A stretch of DNA of 64,000 nucleotides, from positions 62,001 through 126,000 of the forward strand of contig NZ_JAYLLH010000003.1 of the NCBI RefSeq assembly GCF_035818635.1, in the 5' to 3' direction. The translations under genes were made by a program, and so were the position numbers. The first letter of the stretch is position 1; each line of letters begins with the position of its first letter. The notes under the pieces are model-generated. The model ran no database searches and was not told where the DNA came from. It worked only from the letters and a program-made list of their open reading frames with translations. The stretch is from Mesobacterium_A hydrothermale (GTDB taxonomy: Bacteria; Pseudomonadota; Alphaproteobacteria; Rhodobacterales; Rhodobacteraceae). This document shows, one piece after another, positions 44,293-52,872 of the stretch.

Positions 44293-44802
44293 TTAGGCCG
44301 CCAGGGCCGCGCGGTTTTTTCGCGCGATCCGACCCCGCAGTACATCGGCCAACACCAGGCCCAGCCCCAGGGCCAGAACGACATAGCCCAACTCTCTGTG
44401 ATCGTTGAAAAACATCCGGTTCACCACACGCCCCGGCAGAAAGTTGAACGCCGCCGCAATCAGCAGTCCACGGTAGTAAAGGCTGCGCAAAGCATCGCGG
44501 TGCTCGGCGATCTCGCCGCGAAAGGCATGGCGCATCCCCACCCAGAGCGACCACAGCACCAGAACCGACAGCGCGTGGATCGGGCTAAAGGGGCCGATCA
44601 TGGCGAAATCCGTGATGCCGAAAGAAGACAGCGCCGCGAAAGCCATGGCCAGCACCCAGACATACCCCGCCACCTTGTGTGTCCGGTCGCGGCGGCGGCG
44701 ATGAATGACCACCGGCCCCAGAACCAGCGCCACTGTTGCAGCAGCGGCGTGCGTCTGCACGATGATGTCAGAAGAAAGGTAAGGCGCAAAGCTGAAGGAC
44801 AT
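44293..44802 (-). CDS. DUF2306-like membrane protein
   Basis: A 169-residue protein with four or more hydrophobic helices and conserved histidines in VQTHAAAATVALVLGPVV and GPFSPIHALSVLVL, resembling the DUF2306 family of predicted membrane proteins. Function unknown. The start at 44802 has GCAGGTT upstream; a longer frame exists but lacks similarity. It is divergent from the LytTR gene and about 65 bases downstream of tRNA-Leu. Confidence 0.75.
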   Translation of the reverse strand: MSFSFAPYLSSDIIVQTHAAAATVALVLGPVVIHRRRRDRTHKVAGYVWVLAMAFAALSSFGITDFAMIGPFSPIHALSVLVLWSLWVGMRHAFRGEIAEHRDALRSLYYRGLLIAAAFNFLPGRVVNRMFFNDHRELGYVVLALGLGLVLADVLRGRIARKNRAALAA

Positions 44803-44903
44803 TTGGGAACCTGCGGGTTTGTGTTGCGATTGATCTGGCACCGACCTAGACAAACGAAACGCCCGCAAACCAGACAGTTTACGCCAACGAAAGGAGCCAC
44901 TTC

Positions 44904-45689
44904 GTGAGCGACAGCCCACCGCAATTCACGCTTCGTGAATGGCAAAGGCGAATGACGCACTCTGTCACCGTCACGGTTTTGCTGTCCGTCGGCGTGGTGC
45001 TGGGCATTGCCGGGCCTTTCGGCACAAGTGTCTCCCTGACATTGCCCGCGCGGCTGGCCTATTGGCTGTGCATCGTCTGCGTGACCTATGGCTGGGGGCT
45101 GGCCCTTGGGCTTTGGCTGGCCCCCAAGGTCGCGCAGCGCCCTTTTTGGCAGCGCGTCGGATTGCAGGGGATCGGCTCGGCGCTTGGGGTCTGTCTGGCC
45201 GTTCTTGCCCTCAACCGCGCGGTTTTTGGCATCTGGCCCGCCGCATCAGAAGTGCCGGTGTTTCTGGCCACGCTGGTGTCGATCACCGTCATCGTCTCGG
45301 CGGTGCTGGAAATGCTCGAGGTGCACCGCGAAAAGGCCCCAGCTGTGCGGGATCAGGGTTTGCCCCGCGATCTGCCGCCCTTGCTGGATCGCCTGCCGCT
45401 GGACAAGCGCGGACCGCTTGTGGCGCTGTCGGTCGAAGACCACTATGTACGCATCCGCACGACACGGGGCCAAGAAATGATCCTGATGCGGCTGAGTGAT
45501 GCCATGCGCGAGGTCGGCCAGACACCGGGCGCCCAGGTCCATCGGTCACATTGGGTTGCGTTCGAGCATGTGGCTGCCGCCGAAAAGGTCGGGGACCGGG
45601 CCATTCTGACATTGCGGGACGGCGCGGAAATCCCGGTTAGCCGCGCCAATCTGCCCAAGATCAGGGAGGCGGGGCTGCTGCCCCGGTGA
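44904..45689 (+). CDS. Membrane-anchored LytTR-type DNA-binding regulator
   Basis: A 261-residue protein with four hydrophobic segments in the first 140 residues (VTVTVLLSVGVVLGIAG, LAYWLCIVCVTYGWGLALG, LGVCLAVLALN, VFLATLVSITVIV) followed by a LytTR domain at about 165-260 (ALSVEDHYVRIRTTRGQEMILMRLSDAM, VHRSHWVAFEHV, ISRANL-like end). No receiver domain is present, so it is a one-component membrane regulator. GTG start with AAGGAG. It precedes lipB by three bases. Confidence 0.85.
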   Translation: MSDSPPQFTLREWQRRMTHSVTVTVLLSVGVVLGIAGPFGTSVSLTLPARLAYWLCIVCVTYGWGLALGLWLAPKVAQRPFWQRVGLQGIGSALGVCLAVLALNRAVFGIWPAASEVPVFLATLVSITVIVSAVLEMLEVHREKAPAVRDQGLPRDLPPLLDRLPLDKRGPLVALSVEDHYVRIRTTRGQEMILMRLSDAMREVGQTPGAQVHRSHWVAFEHVAAAEKVGDRAILTLRDGAEIPVSRANLPKIREAGLLPR

Positions 45690-45692
45690 GAT

Positions 45693-46361
45693 ATGGTGGA
45701 ATGGAAGATCAGCGACGCCCCCGTCCCCTATGACCAGGCGCTCGCCTTCATGGAGGCACGGGTGAGTGCCATTGCCGAAGGTCAGGCAGACGAATGCGTC
45801 TGGCTGCTGGAACACCCACCGCTGTATACCGCCGGCACATCGGCCAAGCCCGAAGACCTGAAAGACCCCGATCGTTTCCCGGTCTACCCGTCGAAACGCG
45901 GCGGGCAATACACCTATCACGGGCCGGGTCAGCGGGTGGTGTATGTCATGCTGGACGTGGGCAAGCGCGGGCGCGACGTGCGCTGTTTCGTGCAGGATCT
46001 CGAACGCTGGGTCATCGCCACGCTGGCCGAATTCAACCTGACCGGCCATATTCGCGACGGTCGCGTCGGCGTCTGGATCGAACGGCCCGACAAGCCGCGC
46101 ACCGCGTCCGGCCAGATGGCCGAGGACAAGATCGCCGCCATCGGCATCCGTTTGCGCAAGTGGGTGAGTTTCCACGGCATTTCCATCAACGTCGAACCGG
46201 ACCTCGGCCATTTCGGCGGCATCGTTCCCTGCGGGATCACCGATTACGGGGTGACATCGCTGGTCGATCTCGGCCTGCCGGTCACGATGGACGATCTTGA
46301 TGTTGCGCTGAAGCGCAGCTTCGACATCGCCATGGGCGCGTCGCCCCGCTGCGCTGACTGA
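45693..46361 (+). CDS. lipB: Octanoyl-(ACP):protein N-octanoyltransferase
   Basis: Transfers octanoyl from ACP to lipoyl domains, the first step of lipoate synthesis. The 222 residues include RGGQYTYHGPGQ, the catalytic lysine K146 (EDKIAAIG) and cysteine C180 (GGIVPCGITDYG). The gene begins three bases after the LytTR stop, so they may share a transcript. There is no sign of degeneration. Confidence 0.95.
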   Translation: MVEWKISDAPVPYDQALAFMEARVSAIAEGQADECVWLLEHPPLYTAGTSAKPEDLKDPDRFPVYPSKRGGQYTYHGPGQRVVYVMLDVGKRGRDVRCFVQDLERWVIATLAEFNLTGHIRDGRVGVWIERPDKPRTASGQMAEDKIAAIGIRLRKWVSFHGISINVEPDLGHFGGIVPCGITDYGVTSLVDLGLPVTMDDLDVALKRSFDIAMGASPRCAD

Positions 46362-46484
46362 AAAAGGGCCAGCGCCGCGATCAGTGCTGACCTTGAACCA
46401 ATGCGAACCGGAGAGGGAATCGGCCGCGCATCAGATTTCATATTCCAAAATACGTATGTAAAAGATGCGCGTTTCGCCTTTTAT

Positions 46485-46709
46485 TTAGCTGCGGGCCGGG
46501 CGGAAGACGTGGAACAGGATGTCCTCGCGCCGCAGACCGCGGGCGGCCAGCTCTGCATCGCTCAGCGCACGCAGGTCTGCCACTTGCTGGGCCAACAGGC
46601 GGCTACGCCGGTCAAACGGGGTTTCCCACGCGGTCTTCAACGCCGCCACAACCCCGCGCAACGCGACGCGAAACTGGCTATCTTGTTGAAACTGTTCGAA
46701 ATAGGCCAT
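46485..46709 (-). CDS. DUF1127 small protein
   Basis: A 74-residue arginine- and leucine-rich protein; RSRLLAQQVADLRALSDAELAARGLRREDI is the DUF1127 signature (YjiS-like region). Relatives are small RNA- or metabolism-related proteins in alphaproteobacteria. GAAGGA lies at a proper distance before the ATG. Confidence 0.8.
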   Translation of the reverse strand: MAYFEQFQQDSQFRVALRGVVAALKTAWETPFDRRSRLLAQQVADLRALSDAELAARGLRREDILFHVFRPARS

Positions 46710-47033
46710 GGCCGTGGTCCTTCGTGACTGTGGTGTTTTCCCCGGGTTGCGGCCCAGATTACCGCCGTCCCCTTAACCCAAACCTACCAAGCCCGCATTG
46801 CGTCCGCACAGTCAGGAATACCCCCAGTCCCGGCCCGAACCACCGCCACAGCCGCCCCCGTGGCCAAGGCATCCCGCACCCGTGGCGCAAGCCCCTGCGA
46901 CAATAATGTTTGATCTACATCAAATCAGCCCGTTGCCCGTCCCGCCGTCACATTCTAGAACGTGAAAGGGAGCGAGGGTGAGCGGGATTCTGCCGCCAGT
47001 CGCAAACGGACGATTACCAGCAGGAGGCAGACA
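46710..47033. promoter_or_regulatory. Divergent region upstream of ctaD and the DUF1127 gene
   Basis: A 324-base non-coding gap. Apart from the FNR-type box at 46909 it holds the ctaD ribosome-binding site CAGGAGG near 47020. No protein or RNA gene is supported. Confidence 0.6.
46909..46924. promoter_or_regulatory. FNR/CRP-type binding site upstream of ctaD
   Basis: TTTGATCTACATCAAA, a perfect inverted repeat that contains the full FNR consensus TTGAT-N4-ATCAA. It lies 110 bases upstream of the ctaD start and 200 upstream of the DUF1127 gene. An oxygen-sensing FNR or a nitric-oxide-sensing Dnr/NnrR relative could use it. Confidence 0.75.
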
Positions 47034-48707
47034 ATGGCAGACGCCGCCATTCACGGCCACGAACACGAAGACAACCGCGGGTTCTTCACCCGCTGGTTCA
47101 TGTCGACCAACCACAAGGACATCGGGGTTCTGTACCTGATCGTTTCTGCTCTGGTCGGTCTCGTGTCGGTGGCTTTCACCGTTTACATGCGTCTGGAGCT
47201 CATGGAGCCCGGCGTGCAATACATGTGCCTTGAGGGTGCCCGCCTGACCGCAGCCGCGGCTGGCGAATGTACCCCCAACGGTCACCTCTGGAACGTGCTG
47301 ATCACCGGCCACGGCATCCTGATGATGTTCTTCGTGGTCATTCCGGCACTGTTCGGGGGCTTCGGCAACTACTTCATGCCGCTTCAGATCGGCGCGCCGG
47401 ACATGGCGTTCCCGCGGATGAACAACCTGTCGTTCTGGCTGTATGTCACCGGCACGTCGCTGGCGATCCTGTCGGTGTTCAGCCCGGGCGGCAACGACCA
47501 GCTGGGCTCGGGCATCGGCTGGGTTCTGTATCCGCCGCTGTCGACCACCGAAGCCGGTTATTCGACCGACCTGGCGATCTTTGCCGTGCACGTTTCGGGC
47601 GCGTCGTCGATCCTGGGCGCGATCAACATGATCACCACCTTCCTGAACATGCGCGCACCGGGCATGACGCTCTTCAAGGTTCCGCTGTTCTCGTGGTCGA
47701 TCTTCGTCACCTCGTGGCTGATCCTGCTGTCGCTGCCGGTTCTGGCAGGCGCAATCACCATGCTGCTGACCGACCGGAACTTCGGCACGACCTTCTTCGA
47801 TCCGGCCGGTGGCGGTGACCCGATCCTGTATCAGCACATCCTGTGGTTCTTCGGCCACCCGGAAGTGTACATCGTGATCCTGCCGGGCTTTGGCCTTGTC
47901 AGCCACATCATCGCGACCTTCTCGCGCAAGCCGGTCTTCGGGTATCTGCCGATGGTCTGGGCGCTGATTGCGATTGGTGCCTTGGGCTTCGTGGTCTGGG
48001 CGCACCACATGTACACCGTCGGCATGTCGCTGTCGCAGCAGTCGTACTTCATGCTGGCCACGATGGTCATCGCGGTTCCGACCGGGGTGAAGATCTTCAG
48101 CTGGATCGCGACCATGTGGGGCGGCTCGATCGAGTTCAAGACGCCGATGCTGTTCGCCATGGGCTTCCTGATCCTGTTCACCATCGGCGGCGTGACCGGC
48201 ATCGTCCTGTCGCAGGCTGGCGTGGACCGTGCCTACCATGACACCTATTACGTCGTGGCGCACTTCCACTACACCATGTCGATGGGCGCGGCCTTCACCA
48301 TCTTTGCAGGGGTCTATTTCTACCTGCCCAAGATGACCGGCCGCATGTACAGCGAAACCCTGGGCAAGCTGCACTTCTGGATGTTCTTCATCGGTGTGAA
48401 CCTGACGTTCTTCCCGCAGCACTTCCTGGGCCGTCAGGGCATGCCCCGTCGTTACATCGACTACCCCGAGGCATTTGCCACCTGGAACTATGTCTCCAGC
48501 TGGGGCGCCCTGCTGTCCTTCGCCTCGTTCCTGCTGTTCTTCGGCATCGTGATCTACACCGTCCTGGCCGGTGCCCGCGAAACCCGCAAGAACCCGTGGA
48601 ACGAATACGCGGACACGCTGGAATGGACCCTGCCCTCGCCGCCGCCCGAGCACACGTTCGAGCAGCTGCCGAAGCAGGAAGACTGGGACAAGCAGCACGC
48701 GCACTAA
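47034..48707 (+). CDS. ctaD: Cytochrome c oxidase subunit I, aa3 type
   Basis: Catalytic subunit of the proton-pumping aa3 terminal oxidase in the inner membrane. The 557 residues include low-spin haem ligands H93 and H412, haem a3 ligand H410, CuB ligands H275, H324 and H325, and the H275-Y279 crosslink pair (GHPEVY). The proton channels are intact: D123 and E277 of the D channel, K353 of the K channel. The start at 47034 has AGGAGG. The gene stands alone; the subunit II and III genes are not adjacent, which is usual in this group. Confidence 0.97.
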   Translation: MADAAIHGHEHEDNRGFFTRWFMSTNHKDIGVLYLIVSALVGLVSVAFTVYMRLELMEPGVQYMCLEGARLTAAAAGECTPNGHLWNVLITGHGILMMFFVVIPALFGGFGNYFMPLQIGAPDMAFPRMNNLSFWLYVTGTSLAILSVFSPGGNDQLGSGIGWVLYPPLSTTEAGYSTDLAIFAVHVSGASSILGAINMITTFLNMRAPGMTLFKVPLFSWSIFVTSWLILLSLPVLAGAITMLLTDRNFGTTFFDPAGGGDPILYQHILWFFGHPEVYIVILPGFGLVSHIIATFSRKPVFGYLPMVWALIAIGALGFVVWAHHMYTVGMSLSQQSYFMLATMVIAVPTGVKIFSWIATMWGGSIEFKTPMLFAMGFLILFTIGGVTGIVLSQAGVDRAYHDTYYVVAHFHYTMSMGAAFTIFAGVYFYLPKMTGRMYSETLGKLHFWMFFIGVNLTFFPQHFLGRQGMPRRYIDYPEAFATWNYVSSWGALLSFASFLLFFGIVIYTVLAGARETRKNPWNEYADTLEWTLPSPPPEHTFEQLPKQEDWDKQHAH

Positions 48708-48728
48708 GCGCCGCCGCGAAACCAAACG

Positions 48729-48760
48729 AAAGGCCCCGGGATTTCCGGGGCCTTTTGCTT
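48729..48760 (+). terminator. Rho-independent terminator after ctaD
   Basis: An 11-bp stem AAAGGCCCCGG/CCGGGGCCTTT with loop GATTT, followed by TTGCTT, 22 bases after the ctaD stop. Confidence 0.88.
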
Positions 48761-48901
48761 TGCCGGCGGTGCCGGCGCCGAACCAGACGGGCTGTCGCGG
48801 CAGGGCGGGACGATTGGGCGCAGGCCGTCGCGACAGGCTGGCTTGACTTTCAACCATGAGTCACAGAGTCATCTAAAGACCCTCATCAACCTGCCAGACC
48901 G

Positions 48902-49396
48902 ATGCCCTACAACTGGAAACATACGTCGGAGAACCACGCCTCGGAACTGACGCTCTGGCCGCACAATTCGCTGCCGCCCAAAGGCTTTGCCGCGTTCATC
49001 CTGGCCACGTTCACCCTGACCACCATCCCGCTCAGCGCGATGATCGGCACCTTCCTGTTCTGGGGGCTTTTGCCCTTCATCCTGCTGGCGCTGGCGGGCA
49101 TGTGGTACGCGCTGCGCCGCAACGAACGCGACCGCCGGATTCTCGAGGTGCTGACTGTCACCCCCGACAACATGCACCTTGTACGCCACAACCCCCGTGG
49201 CCCGGCGCAGGAATGGGAATGCAACACCTACTGGTGCCGCATCGAGATGCACCAGAAAGGTGGCCCGGTGCCGAATTACGTCACTCTTGCCGGATCGGGA
49301 CGAGAGGTTGAGATCGGCGCGTTTCTGAGCGAAGACGAGCGCAAGGCGCTTTATTCGGACCTCTCTGACAGGGTCCGCAAGATCGCGCATCCCTGA
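48902..49396 (+). CDS. DUF2244 membrane protein
   Basis: A 164-residue protein with two adjacent hydrophobic helices (about 28-50 and 52-69) and a C-terminal soluble domain, matching the DUF2244 family (LWPHNSLPPKGF, WECNTYWCRIEMHQKGGPVPNYVTLAGSGREVEIGAFLSEDER). In related genomes it is linked with cytochrome oxidase genes, as here, 194 bases after ctaD. Function unknown. The ribosome-binding site is not obvious. Confidence 0.85.
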   Translation: MPYNWKHTSENHASELTLWPHNSLPPKGFAAFILATFTLTTIPLSAMIGTFLFWGLLPFILLALAGMWYALRRNERDRRILEVLTVTPDNMHLVRHNPRGPAQEWECNTYWCRIEMHQKGGPVPNYVTLAGSGREVEIGAFLSEDERKALYSDLSDRVRKIAHP

Positions 49397-49413
49397 CGGC
49401 AAGCGAGACGACC

Positions 49414-50322
49414 ATGGCACAGGCCCCGGCCACCCCGAAATCCCGCCGCGCGCTGCGGCGGCTGCTGGCCGCGCTGATGCCGGCGCTGGTGCCGCTTGCC
49501 GGCCCGCTTGCCCCGTCCGAGGCCGCCGCGCTGGCCCTGCGCGCCGCCGAACGCGGCCACGCCCCCGCCCCGGCGCAGGGGGTCACCTTCCTGATCCCGC
49601 TGGTGGGCCCGCACCACGTCGGTGACTGGCAGGCGGTGCAGGACCGGCTGCAAGGCACACTTGACAGCCTTTTGGCCCAGACCGACGCCCGCTGGCGCGC
49701 GGTGATCTGCTGTCAGGACCGTCCCGCCCTGCCCGACGATCCGCGCATCACCCACCTGCCCTATGACGATCCGACCCCCGGCAATGACAAATGGCGCAAG
49801 CTGGCCGCGCTTTACGATCACATGGCCACCCTGCCCGCTGTCCCCGGTTATGTCATGAGCTTCGATGCCGACGACCTGCTGCACCGCGCCGCCGTGGCCG
49901 AGATGCTGACCGGTCAGGCCAGCGGCGGCTATCTTGTGCAGGCAGGTTATGCTCTGAACCACGCCAACGGCCACGTGGGGCTGGCCGATGCCCCCAGCCT
50001 TGTCAGCCCCCTGCGCAAACCGTTCTGGAAGCTCTGCGGCTCTTGCGTGGCGCTGCGGCATGATCCGGCCATCGCCGAAACCCTGCCCTTCCTGCGCGCC
50101 ATGACGCAGCACGAACACCGCATGTTCCCTTATCTGGCGAAACTGGCAGGGCGGCGGCTGGTGCCGTTCGCAACGCCCGCCGTTCTCTATGTGCTGAACC
50201 ACGGTGAAAACTTTGGCGCGCGGCGCGGGCGCGTCAGTTTCAAGACCCGCTTCGTAGAACGCTTTCGCGTGACCGATGCAACCGCGCTCGGCGCCATCGA
50301 AACCGATTTCCCCAAGCCCTGA
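49414..50322 (+). CDS. Putative glycosyltransferase (GT-A fold)
   Basis: A 302-residue protein with a GT2-like core: VTFLIPLVGPHHVGDW, an acceptor-side YDDPTPGNDKWRKLAALYDHM and the metal-binding FDADDL at about 148-153. The N-terminal 55 residues are basic and alanine rich with one hydrophobic stretch. Substrates unknown; a role in surface polysaccharide is possible. It follows the DUF2244 gene by 17 bases. Confidence in the fold is moderate. Confidence 0.65.
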   Translation: MAQAPATPKSRRALRRLLAALMPALVPLAGPLAPSEAAALALRAAERGHAPAPAQGVTFLIPLVGPHHVGDWQAVQDRLQGTLDSLLAQTDARWRAVICCQDRPALPDDPRITHLPYDDPTPGNDKWRKLAALYDHMATLPAVPGYVMSFDADDLLHRAAVAEMLTGQASGGYLVQAGYALNHANGHVGLADAPSLVSPLRKPFWKLCGSCVALRHDPAIAETLPFLRAMTQHEHRMFPYLAKLAGRRLVPFATPAVLYVLNHGENFGARRGRVSFKTRFVERFRVTDATALGAIETDFPKP

Positions 50323-50327
50323 CCGGC

Positions 50328-51218
50328 CTAGGGGGCTGGGTGTTCCCGCATCACCCGCAGGAAGAACTGTTCGATCTCGTTGGCCAGTTCGACCCCGAAA
50401 AAGCGCTTGTCGGGCCAGTCGTGGCCCAGGTCCTGAAAAGTGACCAGCTTGGCCGCCATCTGTCCACGCTGGGTGAACCACGTCGCCTCTGACACGCGGT
50501 CATCCAGCATCTTCTCGATCCGCGTGCGCGCCCCCGAGTCCGCTGCCCAGCTTTCCACCACCTTCAGCGCCGCCGGCGCCCCGCCCCAGCCATCAGCGAC
50601 ATTCATCGTCCCGTCGCCGGGCACCACGTCATCCGCGCCGCCCATGGAATGGAACAGCGGCACGCTGCCCCGCGCCGGGCAATTGACCCAGTCCGCCCCG
50701 CTCATCGTGCCGTTGACGCTGGCAACGGCGGCAAAGACGCCCGGGTTGTGGCAGGCCAGTGAATAGGCCATGAACCCGCCGTTGGAGTAGCCGACGACAA
50801 AGCTGCGCTGCGGGTCAAAGTGATAGCGCGCCTGCGCCATCTGCACGATCCCGACCAATGCCGCCCGGTCATCCCGCGCGGTCAGGGTCATGCTGGCGTT
50901 CCAGTGCGTCTGGCCGGTGTCATCGGGCCGCGCCTGCACATACAGCACGCCAAACCCGCCCAACGTCAGAAAGGACAGCTCGCTCCTCGACCGGATCGAT
51001 GAAATCGTGCCGCCATAGCCGTGCAACACGACGATCAACGGCACACGTTCGTTGACATCCTCGCGCAGCGGCTCTTCCAGCAGCGCGTAATAACTGTCAT
51101 CCCCGAACTGGATTCGCAGCGCATGGCTGACGCGGGTCGACGGCACAAACAGGGTCGAACTGAAAATCGTCACCGTCGCAAGCAGGACAATGAACGCCAC
51201 CCGTCTGGATTTGGTCAT
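50328..51218 (-). CDS. Alpha/beta hydrolase, CE1/PHB-depolymerase-like esterase
   Basis: A 296-residue exported or membrane-anchored hydrolase: an N-terminal hydrophobic segment (about 8-25), VPLIVVLHGYGGT, the nucleophile motif VGYSNGGFM, an aspartate candidate in GGADDVVPGDGT and a histidine in LGHDWPD. The pattern is that of the LpqC/feruloyl-esterase/polyhydroxybutyrate-depolymerase group. It converges with the glycosyltransferase and begins five bases past the trpF stop, hence likely co-transcribed with trpF. Confidence 0.82.
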   Translation of the reverse strand: MTKSRRVAFIVLLATVTIFSSTLFVPSTRVSHALRIQFGDDSYYALLEEPLREDVNERVPLIVVLHGYGGTISSIRSRSELSFLTLGGFGVLYVQARPDDTGQTHWNASMTLTARDDRAALVGIVQMAQARYHFDPQRSFVVGYSNGGFMAYSLACHNPGVFAAVASVNGTMSGADWVNCPARGSVPLFHSMGGADDVVPGDGTMNVADGWGGAPAALKVVESWAADSGARTRIEKMLDDRVSEATWFTQRGQMAAKLVTFQDLGHDWPDKRFFGVELANEIEQFFLRVMREHPAP

Positions 51219-51223
51219 TCAGG

Positions 51224-51871
51224 TCAGACCTCTGCCACAGCCGCCAGGAATCGCGTGATCCGGTCGGGGTCTTTCACCCCCGGCGCAGATTCGACACCGG
51301 AACTGACATCGACCTGCCGCGCCCCCGTCATTCTGACCGCAAGCGCCACGTTTTCGGGCGTCAGCCCTCCGGCCAGCATCCACGGCTTCTGCCAGTACTT
51401 GCGCGATTGCAGCAGCCGCCAGTCAAAGGCCAGCCCGTTTCCGCCGGGCAGATCCGCCCCTTTTGGCGGCTTGGCGTCGATCAGGATCTGGTCCACGACC
51501 TGCGCATAGACGTCGATGGCCGCCAGGTCGGCCGCTTCGGCGACGCCGATGGCCTTCATCACCGGCAGGCCATAGCGCGCCTTGACCTCGGCGACGCGGT
51601 CCGGTGTTTCCCTGCCATGCAGTTGCAACATGTCCAGCGGAACCGCGGCCACCAGCGCGTCCAGGAACGCGTCATCGGCGTTCACGGTCAGCGCGACCTT
51701 GGCCACGCCCACCGGCATTTGCAGCGCAAGGCTGGCCGCGGTTTCAAACGATATGTTGCGCGGGGATTTCTCGAAAAACACCAACCCGGCATAGCGCGCG
51801 CCGGCGCCGGCCACAGCGGCAACGTCCTCGGGCTGGGTCAGCCCGCATATCTTCACCCGAATGTCTGACAT
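51224..51871 (-). CDS. trpF: Phosphoribosylanthranilate isomerase
   Basis: TIM-barrel enzyme of tryptophan synthesis converting phosphoribosylanthranilate to CdRP. The 215 residues have the catalytic C9 in VKICGLT, a phosphate-binding MLAGGLTPENV and VDVSSGVES, and the catalytic-acid region LIDAKPPKG. In many Rhodobacteraceae trpF is followed by trpB; here it precedes an esterase. It lies 70 bases after lapA. Confidence 0.95.
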   Translation of the reverse strand: MSDIRVKICGLTQPEDVAAVAGAGARYAGLVFFEKSPRNISFETAASLALQMPVGVAKVALTVNADDAFLDALVAAVPLDMLQLHGRETPDRVAEVKARYGLPVMKAIGVAEAADLAAIDVYAQVVDQILIDAKPPKGADLPGGNGLAFDWRLLQSRKYWQKPWMLAGGLTPENVALAVRMTGARQVDVSSGVESAPGVKDPDRITRFLAAVAEV

Positions 51872-51941
51872 CTGAATGGCCTGAACGAAACAGGCCGCGA
51901 GCCATGCTCACGGCCAAGGGATTTCACGCACGATAGGCGGT

Positions 51942-52301
51942 TCAGCGGACGTCGTCCAGAAGTGCCAGTACTTCATCCTTGCCCTGGTCGCGCTGCCCCT
52001 TCACCCGGCGCAATTCGCGTTCCAGCTTGCGCACCTCGCCGCCCTTGCGGGCCGCGTCGGCGCGGTGCTTGTGTTCCCGCAGGTATTCCCAGACGAACCC
52101 GATCATCAGCCCTGCCGCGATGCCGGCAAAGATCACCAGGAACAGCGGCAATTCGATCGACAGGGCAAACGGCCCCATGCCGGGGATTTCGGCAATCCGA
52201 TCAGGCAGCGTGTTCAGCGTGACAGTGGCACGGTTGGCAAGCGCAACGACCATCAGCACGATGGCCAGCGCGCCCAAGAAGGCATAGCGGATATAGCGCA
52301 T
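51942..52301 (-). CDS. LapA-family (DUF1049) membrane protein
   Basis: A 119-residue protein with two membrane helices (about 7-24 and 53-72) and a charged coiled-coil tail (WEYLREHKHRADAARKGGEVRKLERELRRVK), matching LapA/YciS, which takes part in lipopolysaccharide assembly control in enterobacteria. Its start overlaps the ihfB stop by one base (TAATG). Function in this organism unknown. Confidence 0.85.
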   Translation of the reverse strand: MRYIRYAFLGALAIVLMVVALANRATVTLNTLPDRIAEIPGMGPFALSIELPLFLVIFAGIAAGLMIGFVWEYLREHKHRADAARKGGEVRKLERELRRVKGQRDQGKDEVLALLDDVR

Positions 52302-52585
52302 TACGATTTCCCGTTCAGTCGGTCGCGCAGCAGTTTGCCGGTCTTGAAGAAGGGAACGTGTTTTTCCTCGACATCAACCGACTCGCCCGTGCGCGGGTTC
52401 CGTCCTGTTCTCGCATCCCGCTTCTTGACGGAAAAGGCGCCGAAACCGCGCAGTTCGACCCGGTCGCCCCGCGCCATTGCCGCGGTAATCTCGTCGAAGA
52501 TCGTGTTTACGATACGCTCGACATCACGCTGATAAAGATGCGGGTTTTCATCAGCGATCTTTTGAATAAGTTCCGAACGAATCAT
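52301..52585 (-). CDS. ihfB: Integration host factor subunit beta
   Basis: DNA-bending protein that pairs with IHF alpha. The 94 residues have the HU/IHF fold: MIRSELIQKIADENPHL, DRVELRGFGAFSVKKR, the DNA-intercalating loop RTGRNPRTGE and ending FFKTGKLLRDRLNGK. A GTG three codons upstream is an alternative start. Downstream of rpsA and followed by lapA with translational coupling. Confidence 0.96.
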   Translation of the reverse strand: MIRSELIQKIADENPHLYQRDVERIVNTIFDEITAAMARGDRVELRGFGAFSVKKRDARTGRNPRTGESVDVEEKHVPFFKTGKLLRDRLNGKS

Positions 52586-52805
52586 CTTTCCCACATCCCC
52601 CTGGGCTTTATTGCGTCTGCGCGCATTTACTGTCGCACTATAGGGGCAAATCCCGGCTTCGGGAACACGTCTGAGATGGACATTTCCACCGCTTTGCGGC
52701 CGATTTCAGCGAAAATGCCAGTCGAATCTGCCCCGGGCTGTCAACAGCAGCAGGCCGCGAGGTTTTGCAAACGGCCCAAGCCGGCGCGGTGTCCCCATTG
52801 ATTCG

Positions 52806-52838
52806 TAATAAAAAGGGCCCCGGCACTGCCGAGGCCCC
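52806..52838 (-). terminator. Rho-independent terminator after rpsA
   Basis: On the minus strand GGGGCCTCGGC, AGT, GCCGGGGCCC forms a long GC stem followed by TTTTTATT, about 35 bases after the rpsA stop. It separates rpsA from ihfB, which must have its own promoter in 52586-52805. Confidence 0.88.
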
Positions 52839-52872
52839 TGTGAACCGGCGCGGTGGGCGCGCCGATCCTGTA

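Noticed and set aside
46920..48857. 645-residue open frame opposite ctaD
   Set aside because: Extremely rich in H, R, D and Q, typical of the reverse frame of a membrane protein gene; ctaD is certain.
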